Of a stretch of 64,000 nt of DNA, positions 34,149 to 47,800 are shown piece after piece. The stretch comes from Lumbricus rubellus. Lineage: Eukaryota > Annelida > Clitellata > Crassiclitellata > Lumbricidae. Position 1 is the first letter of the stretch. Every line of letters starts with the position of its first letter. The notes under the pieces were generated by a model. That model saw only the letters and a program-made list of their open reading frames with translations. It had not been told where the DNA came from and searched no databases. The stretch is taken from the NCBI GenBank assembly GCA_945859605.1, contig OX243824.1:20791445-20855444 (forward strand). The letters run 5' to 3'. The position numbers and the translations under genes are program-made.

Positions 34149-35580
34149 TTCGGCTGCCGGCTGATTCATTACATGCGTGGAATGCCTTCTAGAAGTCTGA
34201 CTCTTTAGTCTCAAACATTATTTGCAGCAACTATAAGTCAGTTTTGTACCTGAAATATGTTTATTTCGTGTAACATTCATTTGAGATTACTTCTGACATT
34301 CTGTAGAGCTGATCATGCTTGCAGCTCTGTTGATGAAGTTAATTAAAGCCTTGTATAAATGGCTTTAGCACCCAAAGGCACAACATATTATGTTGGTGTT
34401 ATAATTATTCCGTTAGGTCAGTGCCCAACAATACACTTCAGCAGACAACTGTTATGTTATGTGTAATGTTATCTGTTATGTTATCTGCTCTGTTATCTGT
34501 TATGTTATCTGTTATGTTATCTGGTGCTTTTTGTGTACATAGCAGCTGTTCTTTGACCTATTCATCAGTCTTAAAAAACTTGAGTTGATGCCCTAGGCCT
34601 GCTCTTGTCTGATCTGCACTTGTATTGCCTTGTCACGTCTTGACTGTTGCAATTCAATTCTTTGTTCTCCATGTTGCTTAATGTCTTCCTAGGGCTGTCC
34701 AATATGCACACAGGGAGGGGTCACCGCATTTAGGCGAGTTTCATACGGGTGAGTGCTGCGAAGGTAGGGGTCTAGACAAAATGTACGTATGCAGAGTTTG
34801 GAAACATTCTTTTGCTTAATATTTTAGTTCAGGTGGTTTTTGAGGGAGACATGAGGTTGGACCTCTTGTCTAATTTATAGGCTATTTTGTTCTGCAAAAT
34901 ATGTTAGGCCTAAAATAAATTGGCAAATACAGTGCAATTCAGCACAACTGTTTATAGTTCGTAGACTCTTATATAATGAGCGATTCATCTATAAAAGCTA
35001 CCTACAACTTCTATTTTCTGAAGCAAATAAGTCGCCAGACAATGTTTTAAAAAAAATTCCGTAATAGCCTGTAGGCTTAAATGTTTGAAGAAAGTCATTG
35101 TTTGTTTAAAAGCATCCATTAATATTCAAAATTGAGAGATCTACAATCCTCAGATAGGCTTACTCTCAAGCTATCCTATAATTATACAGCTGTACGTAGG
35201 CTATGCAATGGAGAAGGCTGATCATGACGATCGCTAGAGTTCAACGAATTGAAAGCACAAGGTGACAAGGTGAGGCTATGCAATATGGTTCAATTCTCTG
35301 GATATCCTCAAACTCTGCCTCTAATCTAGTTTAATGGGGACATCAGCATTCTCAATTTTTCACCCGCCGTCATCAAATAAGGAAGTTACAGTTAGCAGAA
35401 AGCGATAATTAGGCCAGATACAAAATTAAGATAATTCCATGTAACGTTTGATAAGTCATAGTCTGGAGTCTAAGCCTGTTACCTAAATTATTATGTTAAG
35501 CAGCATTAGTTAAGTCTTATAATGTACACAATTTTCATCGAAACAGCAGACTTGATTGAGGTCATGTTCGTTGAGTAGCT
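34149..35580. other. Intergenic interval between convergent FERRY3 and DCXR
   Basis: This interval contains the 3' ends of both genes. A short tandem array of a 12-base unit of the type TCTGTTATGTTA lies at about 34455-34525. I recognise nothing else. From about 34600 rightwards the TAGGCCTA-type strings become frequent. Confidence 0.6.
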
Positions 35581-35776
35581 TTACATAACTGTGTATCCGC
35601 CATCAACTGTGAGAAATGCTCCATTGACCATACTCGCTGCATCGCTCAACAGGAACAGAACTGGACCAACGGTTTCGCCCACCTCTGCAAACATTTTACA
35701 CCATCGGAAGAATTTAAAAAATTTTACTCAAAATGAATGCTAACTTTGTCGCAACATACATATAATTCCATGCAAC

Positions 35777-35820
<44 letters not shown>

Positions 35821-38800
35821 TTCCGTGCAACGTATATACACTGTGTCCCAATAAATCGGGCACCCTTTTTATAATGTGAATAAAACAGGCAAATCTTAAT
35901 CGATTTTCAAAATTTCAAAACTGTTTTTATCCTGAGATAATTATCTTACACTGATTCAAACATGAAGTTTCTGGCATGAATATTGACGTCACAATTACGT
36001 CATTTACAAAAGAGAATTCATTATGTTAAGTACCGAACACAACTGTTTCGGTACTTAACATTTGAATTCTCTTATGCAAATGACGTAATTGTAACGTCAA
36101 TATTCATGCCAGAAACTTCATATTTGAATCAGCGTGAGATAATTATCTCAGAATAAAAACAGTTTTAAAATTTTGAAAATCGATTAAGGTTTGCCTGTTT
36201 TATTCACATTATAAAAAGGGTGCCCGATTTATTGGAACACAGTGTATATATATACTTTTATATATTTTTATAAGTCGTCAAATCTATATGACTATATCGG
36301 CCTACACACGCACATGTATAGGCTATACATACACGGTGACACCTACACACTAGGGTGGAGTGAAATACGTGAAATCTCTAGAATCAGAACGGGCCTAGTG
36401 ACAATTCGTTGTCTTTTGGTATAGGTAGTTATCACGCAAAATATTTATTTAAAATTCGTTCTCGAAGATTTGCCCCAACGAGCTTTCAAATTTTAAAATT
36501 GTTAAAAAAACTAAAAATTAAAAAATTCAATTTAAACAAAAAATTACAAATCAGCTGCAATGTTGTTTTAAATAAATTAAATGATTGTATTTCGACAATA
36601 TTAAGCAGCAAAAACTTAATTAAACATTAAACCAACGAATCCCGGCTGTTCAAAAGTATTCACATTTATGACCTTTAAGTAGGTTAAAGCTAAACTTGTG
36701 ATTCTAAAGCTCCGATTGAAATTCTGCTCTGGTACTGAAGAAAAGCATTAGTTTTCATGATTCCAATCTGGCGAGGATGATCTGGAACATTTTTTATAAA
36801 GTTTTAATTTTTTTAATTTTTTAATTTTTTTTACAATTTTAAAATTTTAAAGCTCGTTGGGAAAAATCTTCCAGAACGAATTTTAAATAAATATTTTGCG
36901 TGATAACTACCTATACCAAGAGGCAACGAATTGTCACTAGGCCGTTCTGATTCTAGAGATTTCACGTTTTCCACTCCACCCTACTACACACGCACTCACA
37001 ATGTTGGTCTACTTAGGTGCCTAGGCCTACTTAGCCTACTGCAGGCCTTAGCAAAAAACGATTTTAATAAGTCACATCTCAAACGCATGTCGTCAAATGA
37101 ACTTGATAATGCTTCACAACCTGTGTTCAATGCGTCTATCACCAATGCTCACTCTTATTCATGGGCGGAGTTTGGTTTCCGTTCTTGGGAGGGGGAACGG
37201 AAACCAAACTCCGCCCATGAACAAGAGTGAGCATTGGTGATGGACGCATTGAACACAGGTTGTGAAGCATTATCAAGTTCATTTGACGACATGCATTTGA
37301 GATGATTGTGACTAAATAAAATCGTTTTTTGCTAAAAAAATTATGCTACGTTTTGGGATCGTCAAAAACCGGTGGGCGGCTCACTAAAAGTGACGTAACT
37401 TTTGTTGAGCTTGGAATTTCATGGTAAAATTTGGTTATTGTACGTACGTATGAATTACCCGGTAGCCTACCTTTAAGACCGCGAAACTTGATTTGAAACG
37501 TTCTTATTTTTGCCAAGATATTGACAATAAACCGAATGGGATTACTTTTTACGGCCCACCCTGTACAAGGGACCCGTCGTGCTCTCTGCGAATAAGTACG
37601 CCTGCATGTAGGTCTGGCCCTAGCATAGGCTATGGGCGATTGGATCCATAATAATATTATTATTGATAGGCATATACCTAAGAAGCTAACGTATGATTGA
37701 CTTCTATATTATTATATACTAGCCTACCTGCAAATCTTCCCTGAGGAGTATGAGCCCTAACGGCATCGCCACGCTTTTCGTCGTCCTCCCAGTACCTGCC
37801 CATGTCCGTCTTCACCACAGTGGGATGAACAGAATTCACACGAATCTGCACAAATTAAATAACACAGTCTAGTAGCCTAGCTCAGGGGCAGATCCAGGGG
37901 GCCAATCCGGCCATGCCCCCCCATTGAAAACTGCCATGGGACGTGGCCCCCCCCATTTGGTCTGAAATTAGCAATACGAATATGGGTGTAATGGATATTG
38001 CCCCCCCCCCCTATTCGGAAAATTGCACAGGAAAAAAGGTCATCAACTTTTTTGGCGGATGAAATGTGAAATGGTATGATTTTCACGACAATTTTGGCAG
38101 ATGACTAAAAAAAAGTCATCAACTTTTTGGCGGGTGAAATGGTATGATTTTCCCTAAAATATTTGCAGAAGATGACTAAAAAAAGGTCATCAACTTTTTG
38201 GCGGATGAAATGGTATGATTTTTCCTAAAATATTTGTAGAAGATGACTAAACAAAAAGGTCATCAACTTTTCTCGCCGAAAAGGTCATCAACTTTTGTCG
38301 CCGATAAAAAGGACTTTTTTCTTAACGACCGATCACTATTTATCGAAATTTGTTCCTTTTTCCCATCCAAGATCTAAGATTTTGCCGCCCCCCCCCTGGA
38401 ACAGTTCTGGATCCGCCACTGGCCTAGCTAGCTATAATAGTTCCAGCTCTTGCATCTTCTGTGCAACCAACATTAGAGTTATTAGTTTCAGGTCTAAATT
38501 GTGAACCGTATATTTAGGCCTAGGCGTAATATGTTGAACTCGCTGTTGAGTGCTAATCGCAATAATTATTATTGTTGCAATAACAGTAGTAGGCTATATA
38601 AGGCCTATGTAGCCTAATAATATCGATCTAATAGTCGCAATTATATATTAATAGACTAACACGTATGCAATTACCAAGCTCCATAGTTAGCATAATAGCC
38701 TACCGGTACAAATAACAAGACTTGACTTTAGTTTTCACCATGGTTGATGCCAGGCATACCATAGGCATATATTATATAATAGGCCTATTATATATATGCT

Positions 38801-41800
38801 GGCGCAAATTCGCGCAACATGCGCCCTTTTTATTTTCGCCCTTTTGATTGCGCCCTTTTGAATTGCGTCCTGTTGATAGCAGTAGTGTATAGTCCTAAAA
38901 AATGAAGTGGGGGAACGCTCTTTATAATAATATTATTAGGCCTATTAGTAGTATTATTATTAATATTCCATTATCCCTGAAAAAAAGTGGGGGAACGGCG
39001 TTCCCCCGCGTTTCCCACACTACACCACTGTTTGATAGGCTAGTGATCCCCCCACTTCACTCTTACACCGTGTTCACTATAATTTATATAGGCCTACCGT
39101 CTATATTTTTTTGATGCTTTCACGGGTTGAAGTCACGTAAGTTACGAATGTAGGTTACCGGTATATGTTGTAAACAATGTAAAGCACATGAAAAATCAGA
39201 AATAGGCCTATGCATAGCTTACCTTTTGAGGAGCAAGATCAAGAACCATGTTTCTGGTCAGATTATCCAGAGCTCCTTTTGTGGCGCCATACGAGACCAG
39301 AGTACTAATTGCCTGCTTTGATGCAATGCTGGATATGTTCACAATGGATCCAGGTTTATTGTTCTTGATCAGAGTTTTTACAACAACCTGAATCGTTTAA
39401 AGTAGACACCTCTTTGCAATATCGACACACACTGTATAGCCTATTGCCCCATAAGCAGACTATACAGTAGGCTATATAGGCCTATCTTTGTTCCACTTAT
39501 AACCAGGGCTGTTCTTAAGGAATGTTTAGAACTGCGAAACTCCTTCATTCCTTTCCCATCCTTCATGGTAAATTACTTCCAATCGAAGGACCTTTCTGAT
39601 AGTTTAACTGTAGGCTACATAAGAGCTTCTACAACTGCACAAAGCCATTTAGAACTGCACATTTTGTGTACAAATGCACGCTAAAAAAAACCTGCTTTGA
39701 AACACAGTTAGAATGACAATCAATAGAGTCATCTTTAAAAACTGAAGGACAGAAATCTGCCTATAACTGAAGTTAACATAATTATTCACCATTCGATGTT
39801 TAGGCTAGAAAAGGACTAATCTTGACCCGCACCTTTGAACCGATCGCATATCCGCATTGCAACTTTGAATCAGTTATAGCCTACAGTTTAAGTTTGGGCA
39901 ATTCCACCGTCACTGACGTAACATTCAGACAGAAATGTTGCATCGTGTTTAATTCTAGCAGACTATCATATCACTGCTTTGCCAAAAATTTTATGCCACA
40001 TTATTTAACTATATAGCCTAAGCCTTCTTAAAAGACAAAAAATATTTGGCAGGAAATATTTATGGGTATTTTTAAAAACAGTTTTTGAGTGTCGTCACTG
40101 ACGTAACGCATTTTGGACACCAAAATTATTGCAATTCATGTACGCATCAAAATCTTCTGAAATATCGCTGCAAAAATTTTATTAAAGTTTTTAAAATTAT
40201 TAGTACAAGTTGTGGCATACATAGAAAGTTAAAAATTCTTATCCAAAACTCACTTAGTCATAATTTCACTGCTGATTAGATGTCACTGACGTAACATTAA
40301 AATGTCACTGACGTAACGCTTCCGAAAAGACAAATACTACTTGCAGTAAATTTACTAGTTATGGTTCACAAGTATGTAGGAATACTTTATAAATCATCCA
40401 GTGTTGTTGGATACTGCAATGTGTTCACCTAGAGTGAAAAAGCCCCTTCTGTTTACCACTAGGCTGTTGGCTTCATATTCACTAATGTATTTGCATTTCC
40501 ACAAGTTTGAACACCGAAATAGCAGCTCATGGACTGATTTAATCGATATTTCATTGCTTTCTCGTAGTGTAGAAGGCAAATTTTTCAAATCAACCTGACA
40601 TTTTCGTGATACTTGTAGCAACAAACATTATGATACTTTACACTCACTGAAAAACAAGTTTTTGACACAGAATTTTGCAGAATTTTGTTTTGGTTTCTGT
40701 GTCCCATTTTCCGTGGAATTGCCCGTTTGTCAAAAATCAACTTTGCGTGTTGAGCAGGGCTTTTTAATGGAAGTCTTAGAACTGAACAACCCGCTTCTTT
40801 CCCATCCCATCCTGTATGGTGAATATTAGAGCACAATGACCTGTTAAACTACTTCTAACGGCACAGAATTAAGTGCTTCTACAACTGCACAAATAGGCTA
40901 CATTTAGAACTGCACATTTTGTGTAGAACTAGGCTACTGTAGGCTAGGTTAAAAAGTCGGCATTGAGCCTTATTAAGTCAACACTTTTACACTGCGATTT
41001 CTTATGCACTAATTCTGAATTTGGTCATCTTGATAGCGATAAAGTTATTTAGGCTATAAGATATATGATTTACCTGCGATACATTGATGACAGAATCAAA
41101 ATTGGTCTGAAATGTTCTGCAGACAAAAACACAATTTGTTCTCATTCCAATAACGATACATTAACCCAGTTACAGTTGAATAGATGTAGGGCCTATAGAG
41201 TAGGGTGACCATACGTCCCGGTTTCCCTAGCTGGACATGTCCCGGTTTTTTGTGTTGCGTCCCGGTGTCCCGACGGCGACGACTTAGGCAAAAAGGTAAA
41301 ATTGTCCCGGTTTTTGACAAGGTGAATATAAAATGTCAATTTTATGAAAAATTGTCAGTTTTTGTCAATGACGGAACAAATTATGGTTTGTAACCCTAAC
41401 CCCAAAATAAGTTGTAACAAAAGTGAAGTTGTAAATTTATAGAATCTATAAGTACTTATAGAATATTGACGCTGTACTCTAGTGTACACACTGGAGGCCT
41501 GCATAAATAGGCTACTGTCTCCATTTCTGCGGCCCGCTGATGCGCAGTTATTAGGCTAAATACTGCTCCAGCCTGTCAATGCAGTCTAAGTCTAAAGGTC
41601 TGACTCTATCAGTTTCCAGCCTAATAGGCGGGGGCCGGTGCTACAATAAAAAGTCCTCCAACAAAGTCTCCTCCGGTTGCATTCACGGTTTTTCTCGTTA
41701 ATTCTGTTTCGCACGAAAGTATTCAGATATAACAGAGCCTTGTTAAATAACTTAGCAACGTAAACTAGCTGTTTAACTTGGTTAGTTATAAATATCATCT

Positions 41801-44800
41801 GACAGTAGCCTATTTTCGTTCAAAGGAGGATATTTTAATTGAGCGGGAGATCATCATGCAGGGCCATGTTTAAAGTTCTGCGAGTGTCGGTGCAAAGTGT
41901 TATAGCAGGTGCAAAGTGAAGTTCGACAGTCTTACAGAAGTAGTCATTTTACAAAAATCAGCTATTCAATAGGCTAGCTTACGTGGTTTGTCGGCTGTGG
42001 TGGGTCAGAGATCAAGCAAGCAACGTCGGTGAACTTAGTAAGATTAATGTTTTCATACACTTACTGATTTTACAAAGGTTTAGGTAACACCGAGACTCGA
42101 AAAGACATTTGGCCAATGGCAGCAAAACTCTCGGTTCAGTGGTATTCGGTGCACCGCACCGAATGGACCTATGTTAAACACGACCCTGTGGAGATGAAAT
42201 TTACTCTCCCTCGGAGATTTGCTTTCAGAATTCCAGTCTGGGGATCGATGGGCGAATTTATTCTGTAACAGATCCGGCTGGGAGAATCTATTTCGAAATA
42301 GAATCCCAGGAGGGGGAGACTTTTAGGGATCAAGACTCTGTCACGTGACACCAGTCTACTCTAACAGTCTACTCCACAATTTGAAGTCTGCCTTAAATAA
42401 GACAAGTCCAGATATTTTAAAATAATTCTGACTTCTAAGCTAGTTTTGAAATTAATAATAATTTGTGTGGTTTACCATCGGCACAATGGACCAAACCAGC
42501 ACAAGGCTTGCACTTGTTTTCGTGAGCTATTTAAGCAGCCCATTTGCAAGACTTAGGCCTACTACAAAAAAATTGTGCCTTTTGAGCAATCTCTTTATTC
42601 AGTTTCGTCTTCTCGACTGCGTCATTTGGATTTCGACCTTCTAATTTTTCTCATTTTTTTAGTACAGTAGGCCTACGGTAAACCTTATTAGACTTCAGGC
42701 CCTCGTATAGGTCTACAAGGAATTACAATAGTGTTGTTAGTTTTCCAAAAAGTGTCCCGGTTTTTGGTGGCGAGAAAATGGTCAGCCTACTATAGAGTAA
42801 TAGGGGCCTAGTCTACACTTCTATTCCTTGTAGGCCTAACCGAAGATGGATCGACCTTCCTGTACACGATCACCATCAGCGATCTGGACGTATATAATTA
42901 CGGAAGGGTCAGTTCCTACAGATACGGTAACGGTTCATTTCAGAGTTACTGGGAGGGGTACTTCAGAGAGACATTGGAATTTATTTAAGACGCAAATTGC
43001 CCCAAACTATCAAACTACCAAACGTCAAAATGCAATAGGCTTTGAAGAGAAGATGGCCTATGAAAGGCTATGATATTCCAGTGACCTGTGGTTTGTGCTC
43101 CAATTATTCCAAGCTCCCAAGCAAGCATTGGCGCTTTTGCGGGTATGTCTCCTATATTGGTCTGTAGAAAAAATTTCTATTGCTGTAGGCAATACACTAG
43201 AGTGTAGACATAGGCCTACGTTAAACAGTTCCAATTATTATTGATTACAATAAAATTATTGTTTATATTTTTATTAGCCTACTGCTATTACCGTACTACT
43301 AGTGCTTTATTGTCATCATAGTCGTCGTCGTCGTCAGATTTTGTATCTAGGTTACATCATTAGCCTTATAGGCATATATACTAATAAAGACACTACTACA
43401 AACAGACATTGAAGGACTGTAAATACCTCGTTTAATTCTGTTTCGACAAAAGTTTCTCTACCAAGCGGCAATCGAATGAGAAGAATTAAGTTGCACAAAG
43501 AAACGTTAAACGTAGGCCTACTATATAGTGTCAGCTAACAATGAACCAACACCCACGTTTGTAGCAGGGCTGTTTTAAAGGAATATTTAGAACTGCACAA
43601 CTCCGGAGCTCCTTCTTTTCATTCCCATACTCCATGGTAAATTACTTCCAATCGAATGCTAGTTTTAACTTTTAACTGTACAAAAATGCGTAATTCTACA
43701 ACTGCACAAATCCATTTAGAACTGCACATTTTGTGTACAACTGCACGTTAAAAAAGCCCTGGTTTGTAGGCCTACTACAGTCGTAGGTTTAAGATTATGT
43801 ATGAAAGAAAAGCTATGTTAATAGTGTGGACCAACTTGGAAATGGTGTCCTTGTCAACATCCAGAAATAGCTGATGATGCAGATAAGCCGCATTGTTGAC
43901 CAGTAAGTCGATCTGTCCCAACTGCTCTACCGCTTTCTTCGTCTCATCCCAGTCGGTCAAATCAACGCACACAGGACGAATGGCAGGATACTAGAATGTA
44001 GACGACAGAGAACTGATTGACATGACGTACAGGGTGGGACATAAACCACGAGTATATAATATTATGCATTGCTTTTATTCTAAACTATTTTAGCCTATCT
44101 AATTAATAGTTTTCTTGTTTACATGTCTATTGTCTATAGTAGTTGGAAGTGTTTCGCCCCCTCAGCAACGGCCAACATCAGTTGTTCAACTTGTTCTATT
44201 GTTGTAGGCCTAAATTACGATGTTGGTAGACTTTTGCAGGTCATGGGCGCCCGCGGATAGTTTTGCAGGAGGTGTATATATGGCCTACAACACAAAGGTC
44301 ATGGTTCAATTTTTAGCAGGAGTTTGAAAAATGCAAAGCGGGAAATTAAGAACAAATTAAAACCAAGCGTATCATTTTTCATACAGCTTCCTTTATGCAA
44401 ATTTCTCGGTGTCATTAGCATCACTATAGTGCTATAGACCTATAGAACCAAAAAATGGTTAAATACCAAAATAGTAGGCTCAGTGGCGGCGCCAGCTCTA
44501 AAATTTCGGCAGGTCGCGTCGGGGTCATGTGAACTATTTGGCAGGTCGAAGAAATTGATGATTGAATTTGAAGCACATATGTTTTCTTCTCTTTTTAAAG
44601 TTCTCTGCCCATCGGTAGGTTTCAACTTCAAATGACGCCATTCTTCTCTTCACTGTGCTTTTTCTTCCGTTCGTTGCATCCATCAGTCATCATCCATCCC
44701 AGCATCATCTGTCTCGATCGGTCTTCCTGTCATTCTTTCCCCCTCCAATCTCTTTTGTCTTTTGGGTGAGGAATAATTATTGTTGATTTTTCATTTAAAA

Positions 44801-47800
44801 CCCTTAGATAAAATAATGTAAAATATATTAAACATTCCAAAGTTTTTTAGGCAGGTCATTAGGCAGGTCGTGAGCAAAATAGGCAGGTCAAATGACCTGC
44901 CGCGACCTCCCGTAGCGCCGCCACTGAGTAGGCTAGCAAAAAGAAAAGCCTACGTGTCAATTTTCCAGGGGCAAGTGACCCTTTGTCCCTGTCTACGGCC
45001 ACCCATGCCCCTGGTTCAATAAATCCCCACATGCATGGTTTATTCAATCCTACACACAGACCGAAACCATGATGCCGCGACTAGAATTATGTTCACGTTC
45101 CAGGACAAGACAGTGTTGTTGAAGGGAGAACCGGGACGTAAAATAGTGTTTTGTTTCATTTTTACATCAAATAAGCACAGTCATTTTGATAATTAGACCT
45201 AACTAGTGTAGCAGTTGTAAATGTAGGCCAATTCCGCTCTAGTTAGCCTAGGCAATGTAAACTTGGGATTGCCTCTGACTACTTGCGAGAGCTTTGTTGC
45301 TCCACGAGTACCCAAGGCCACCGCCCCCTCCGTTCTGCACAGAAAGGATTGCTCTTGGTCCCATTTGCACGAGCTGCAACGATGCAGAACAGAGCCTTTT
45401 CTGTGATCGGCCCTGTTGTCCGGAATGGGCTCCCACAGGCGTTACGTCTACTTTCTGGGGTTATTACTGAAACATTTTTACTAAACTCAAAACTGTCCTT
45501 TTTTGCCGTGCTAGAGTCGGGAGCGCTTAATTCTTGAATGAATGAATGAATGAATGAATGAATGAATGAATGAATGAATGAATGAATGAATGAATGAATG
45601 AACGAATTCTCTTCTATGAACCGAACGTTCGTGATTATTAAAATGTTCAAGTACGCCTATAGGTCCAACTTTGTTGAAGACGTTTTAAATTAGAGCCGTA
45701 GGCCTACGGTAGGCCTAATTAATTATCACCTGCCCCGTCTCGCGTTACTACGTTTTAGGTCATTAGGTAATCTTACTCCAGAATTATAGGCCTACGCCCG
45801 AGATTATAGCCTACATGTTGGCCTAACAATTTCTTTTCAATAATTTCCTTCGGGGTTCTATGACTACGATCGAGGGTCGAGGGGCGTCGTCTTCACTGCA
45901 AATGAACAGAATGCTCAGTACGTCTTGTTCCAATAGACTACGAGCGACCGTGACATGCTTTACGTCGCATTGTGCCACCGACGACTACAGGCTAGGCTTA
46001 TCAACTTGTTTACTAAGTCGACTGATAGGCTTACTTGCAAGACTCCAGGATCGATTCGGAAATTTGTTTGGCATTTTCTGAGCACCCCCAGTGTTTTTAA
46101 TTTGAGCAAACACTAAACATATAGGCCTACACATAATTTGTAATAGTCCTAATTAGAATAATTTTGGTACCGATGTCCTCACATCGTCATGTATTTGCGC
46201 ATTTCCAGTTAGAAACCAGTCATCTTCATTTTGTTAGTACAAAGCAGGCCTATAAACGTATACAGCATTAACAGCTGAACGGTCAATTATATGTTAATGT
46301 CTGGCAGAATAAAGCATCATGCATGGTAAGCCACGTATGCTATTTGTGAATTGAAACTTTAGAAAGTCGATAACATTGCTGTACACTGTTTACAGTGTAT
46401 TGGCACGCGCTTAAACCTGATTTTCTCACTGGAAAGCACATAAGCTTATATTATATTTAGGCTACCCTTGTCCAGGATCCAATAGATCGAGAAATTTCTG
46501 ATATCAAAGCAAACTTTCACTGTTAGGTGTTTTGCAATTTAATTGGCCATTTCGTTGTTAGGCCATTATAGCAAATTGATATAAAAATTAAATAATATTA
46601 AAGTTTTCTGTGCTGACCTCTTTCACAAGTGAATCCAAATTCTCCTTTGTCTTGCTGAGTGCAAATGTCTCTGCACCAGCTTTCGATAAAGCAATGGCAA
46701 CAGCACGACCAATTCCTTGAGCGCACAAACAATCATAAGTAGCTACAGTAGCCTATACTAGGCCTAACCTACACAAATAATTAATTTAAAAGCCTGAAGT
46801 TTAACACAAAAATGTTTTCGCTGTAATACAGACACACAACACAGTGTGCATATCAGATTTAAGAATGCGAAACGCTCGTGATATATAGGCTAAGGCGATT
46901 TCTCGCTTGCGGACTTTGACTTTGTGATACTTTTTCTCTGACAATGATTAGGCCTACTTTTTAATCAGCAGTTTTAAATATTGGGCTGTAATTAATTGCA
47001 GCTTAACGATTGAAAATGATCAAAGCAATGTCTCTCATTCGTCTGAAGCATTCGAAAGGACTGGCGTGATAGGCGAGACACGTTTCTCACCAAGAATAAT
47101 CCAGCCTGACCATAGGCGTACGGGAGATTTGAGCAGTGGGGGGGGGGTGGTCAAGATTTTACTTCTGCCGAAAAATAAATTTCGTGGTGGAAAATACTAT
47201 TTTTTTCCCAGAAAAAGTTGAGGACCTTTTTTCAGTCATCGGGGGTTGAAATCTCGTGAAAAATACTATTTCTAGTATTAAAAAACCCATTTTCCTGGGT
47301 CTGCTTGCCCGAAAAAACAGACTTGCCCGAAATGGGGGGGGGCATATGACCCTCTGGATCCCCGCCTCGTACGCCTATGAGCCTGACTATATGATTAATG
47401 GCAAACTTCATGGTGAAAAAGGGTGAAAGAGCCTCAATGAAAATCACCATTTCTCTCGGTATTTGTGACCGTTAAGCCTACTGAGAAAACAAATACGTCA
47501 ATTTCCACCATAACTTTGGTGTTGCATTGGCTATTTTTAGCTGGAAGTGTTGACCAACTTGGTGAAGATCGCCTATTATGGCCTATATATAGTTATTATC
47601 ACCGATAGGGCCTAGTAAAAAATTTATGTAGGGCCTAGGTTATAGGCTATTTTAATATGCAAGTTTTGCCCATCTGAGCGCCAGATGTAAAAAAAATCGA
47701 GAATTACGGTCTGCCTAAACTTAGTTCAGATGGCAGGTAGGGCCTACTACATGTATGAATAGTTTTCGAAATAGAACATTATGCAGATTGAAGTTTAACA

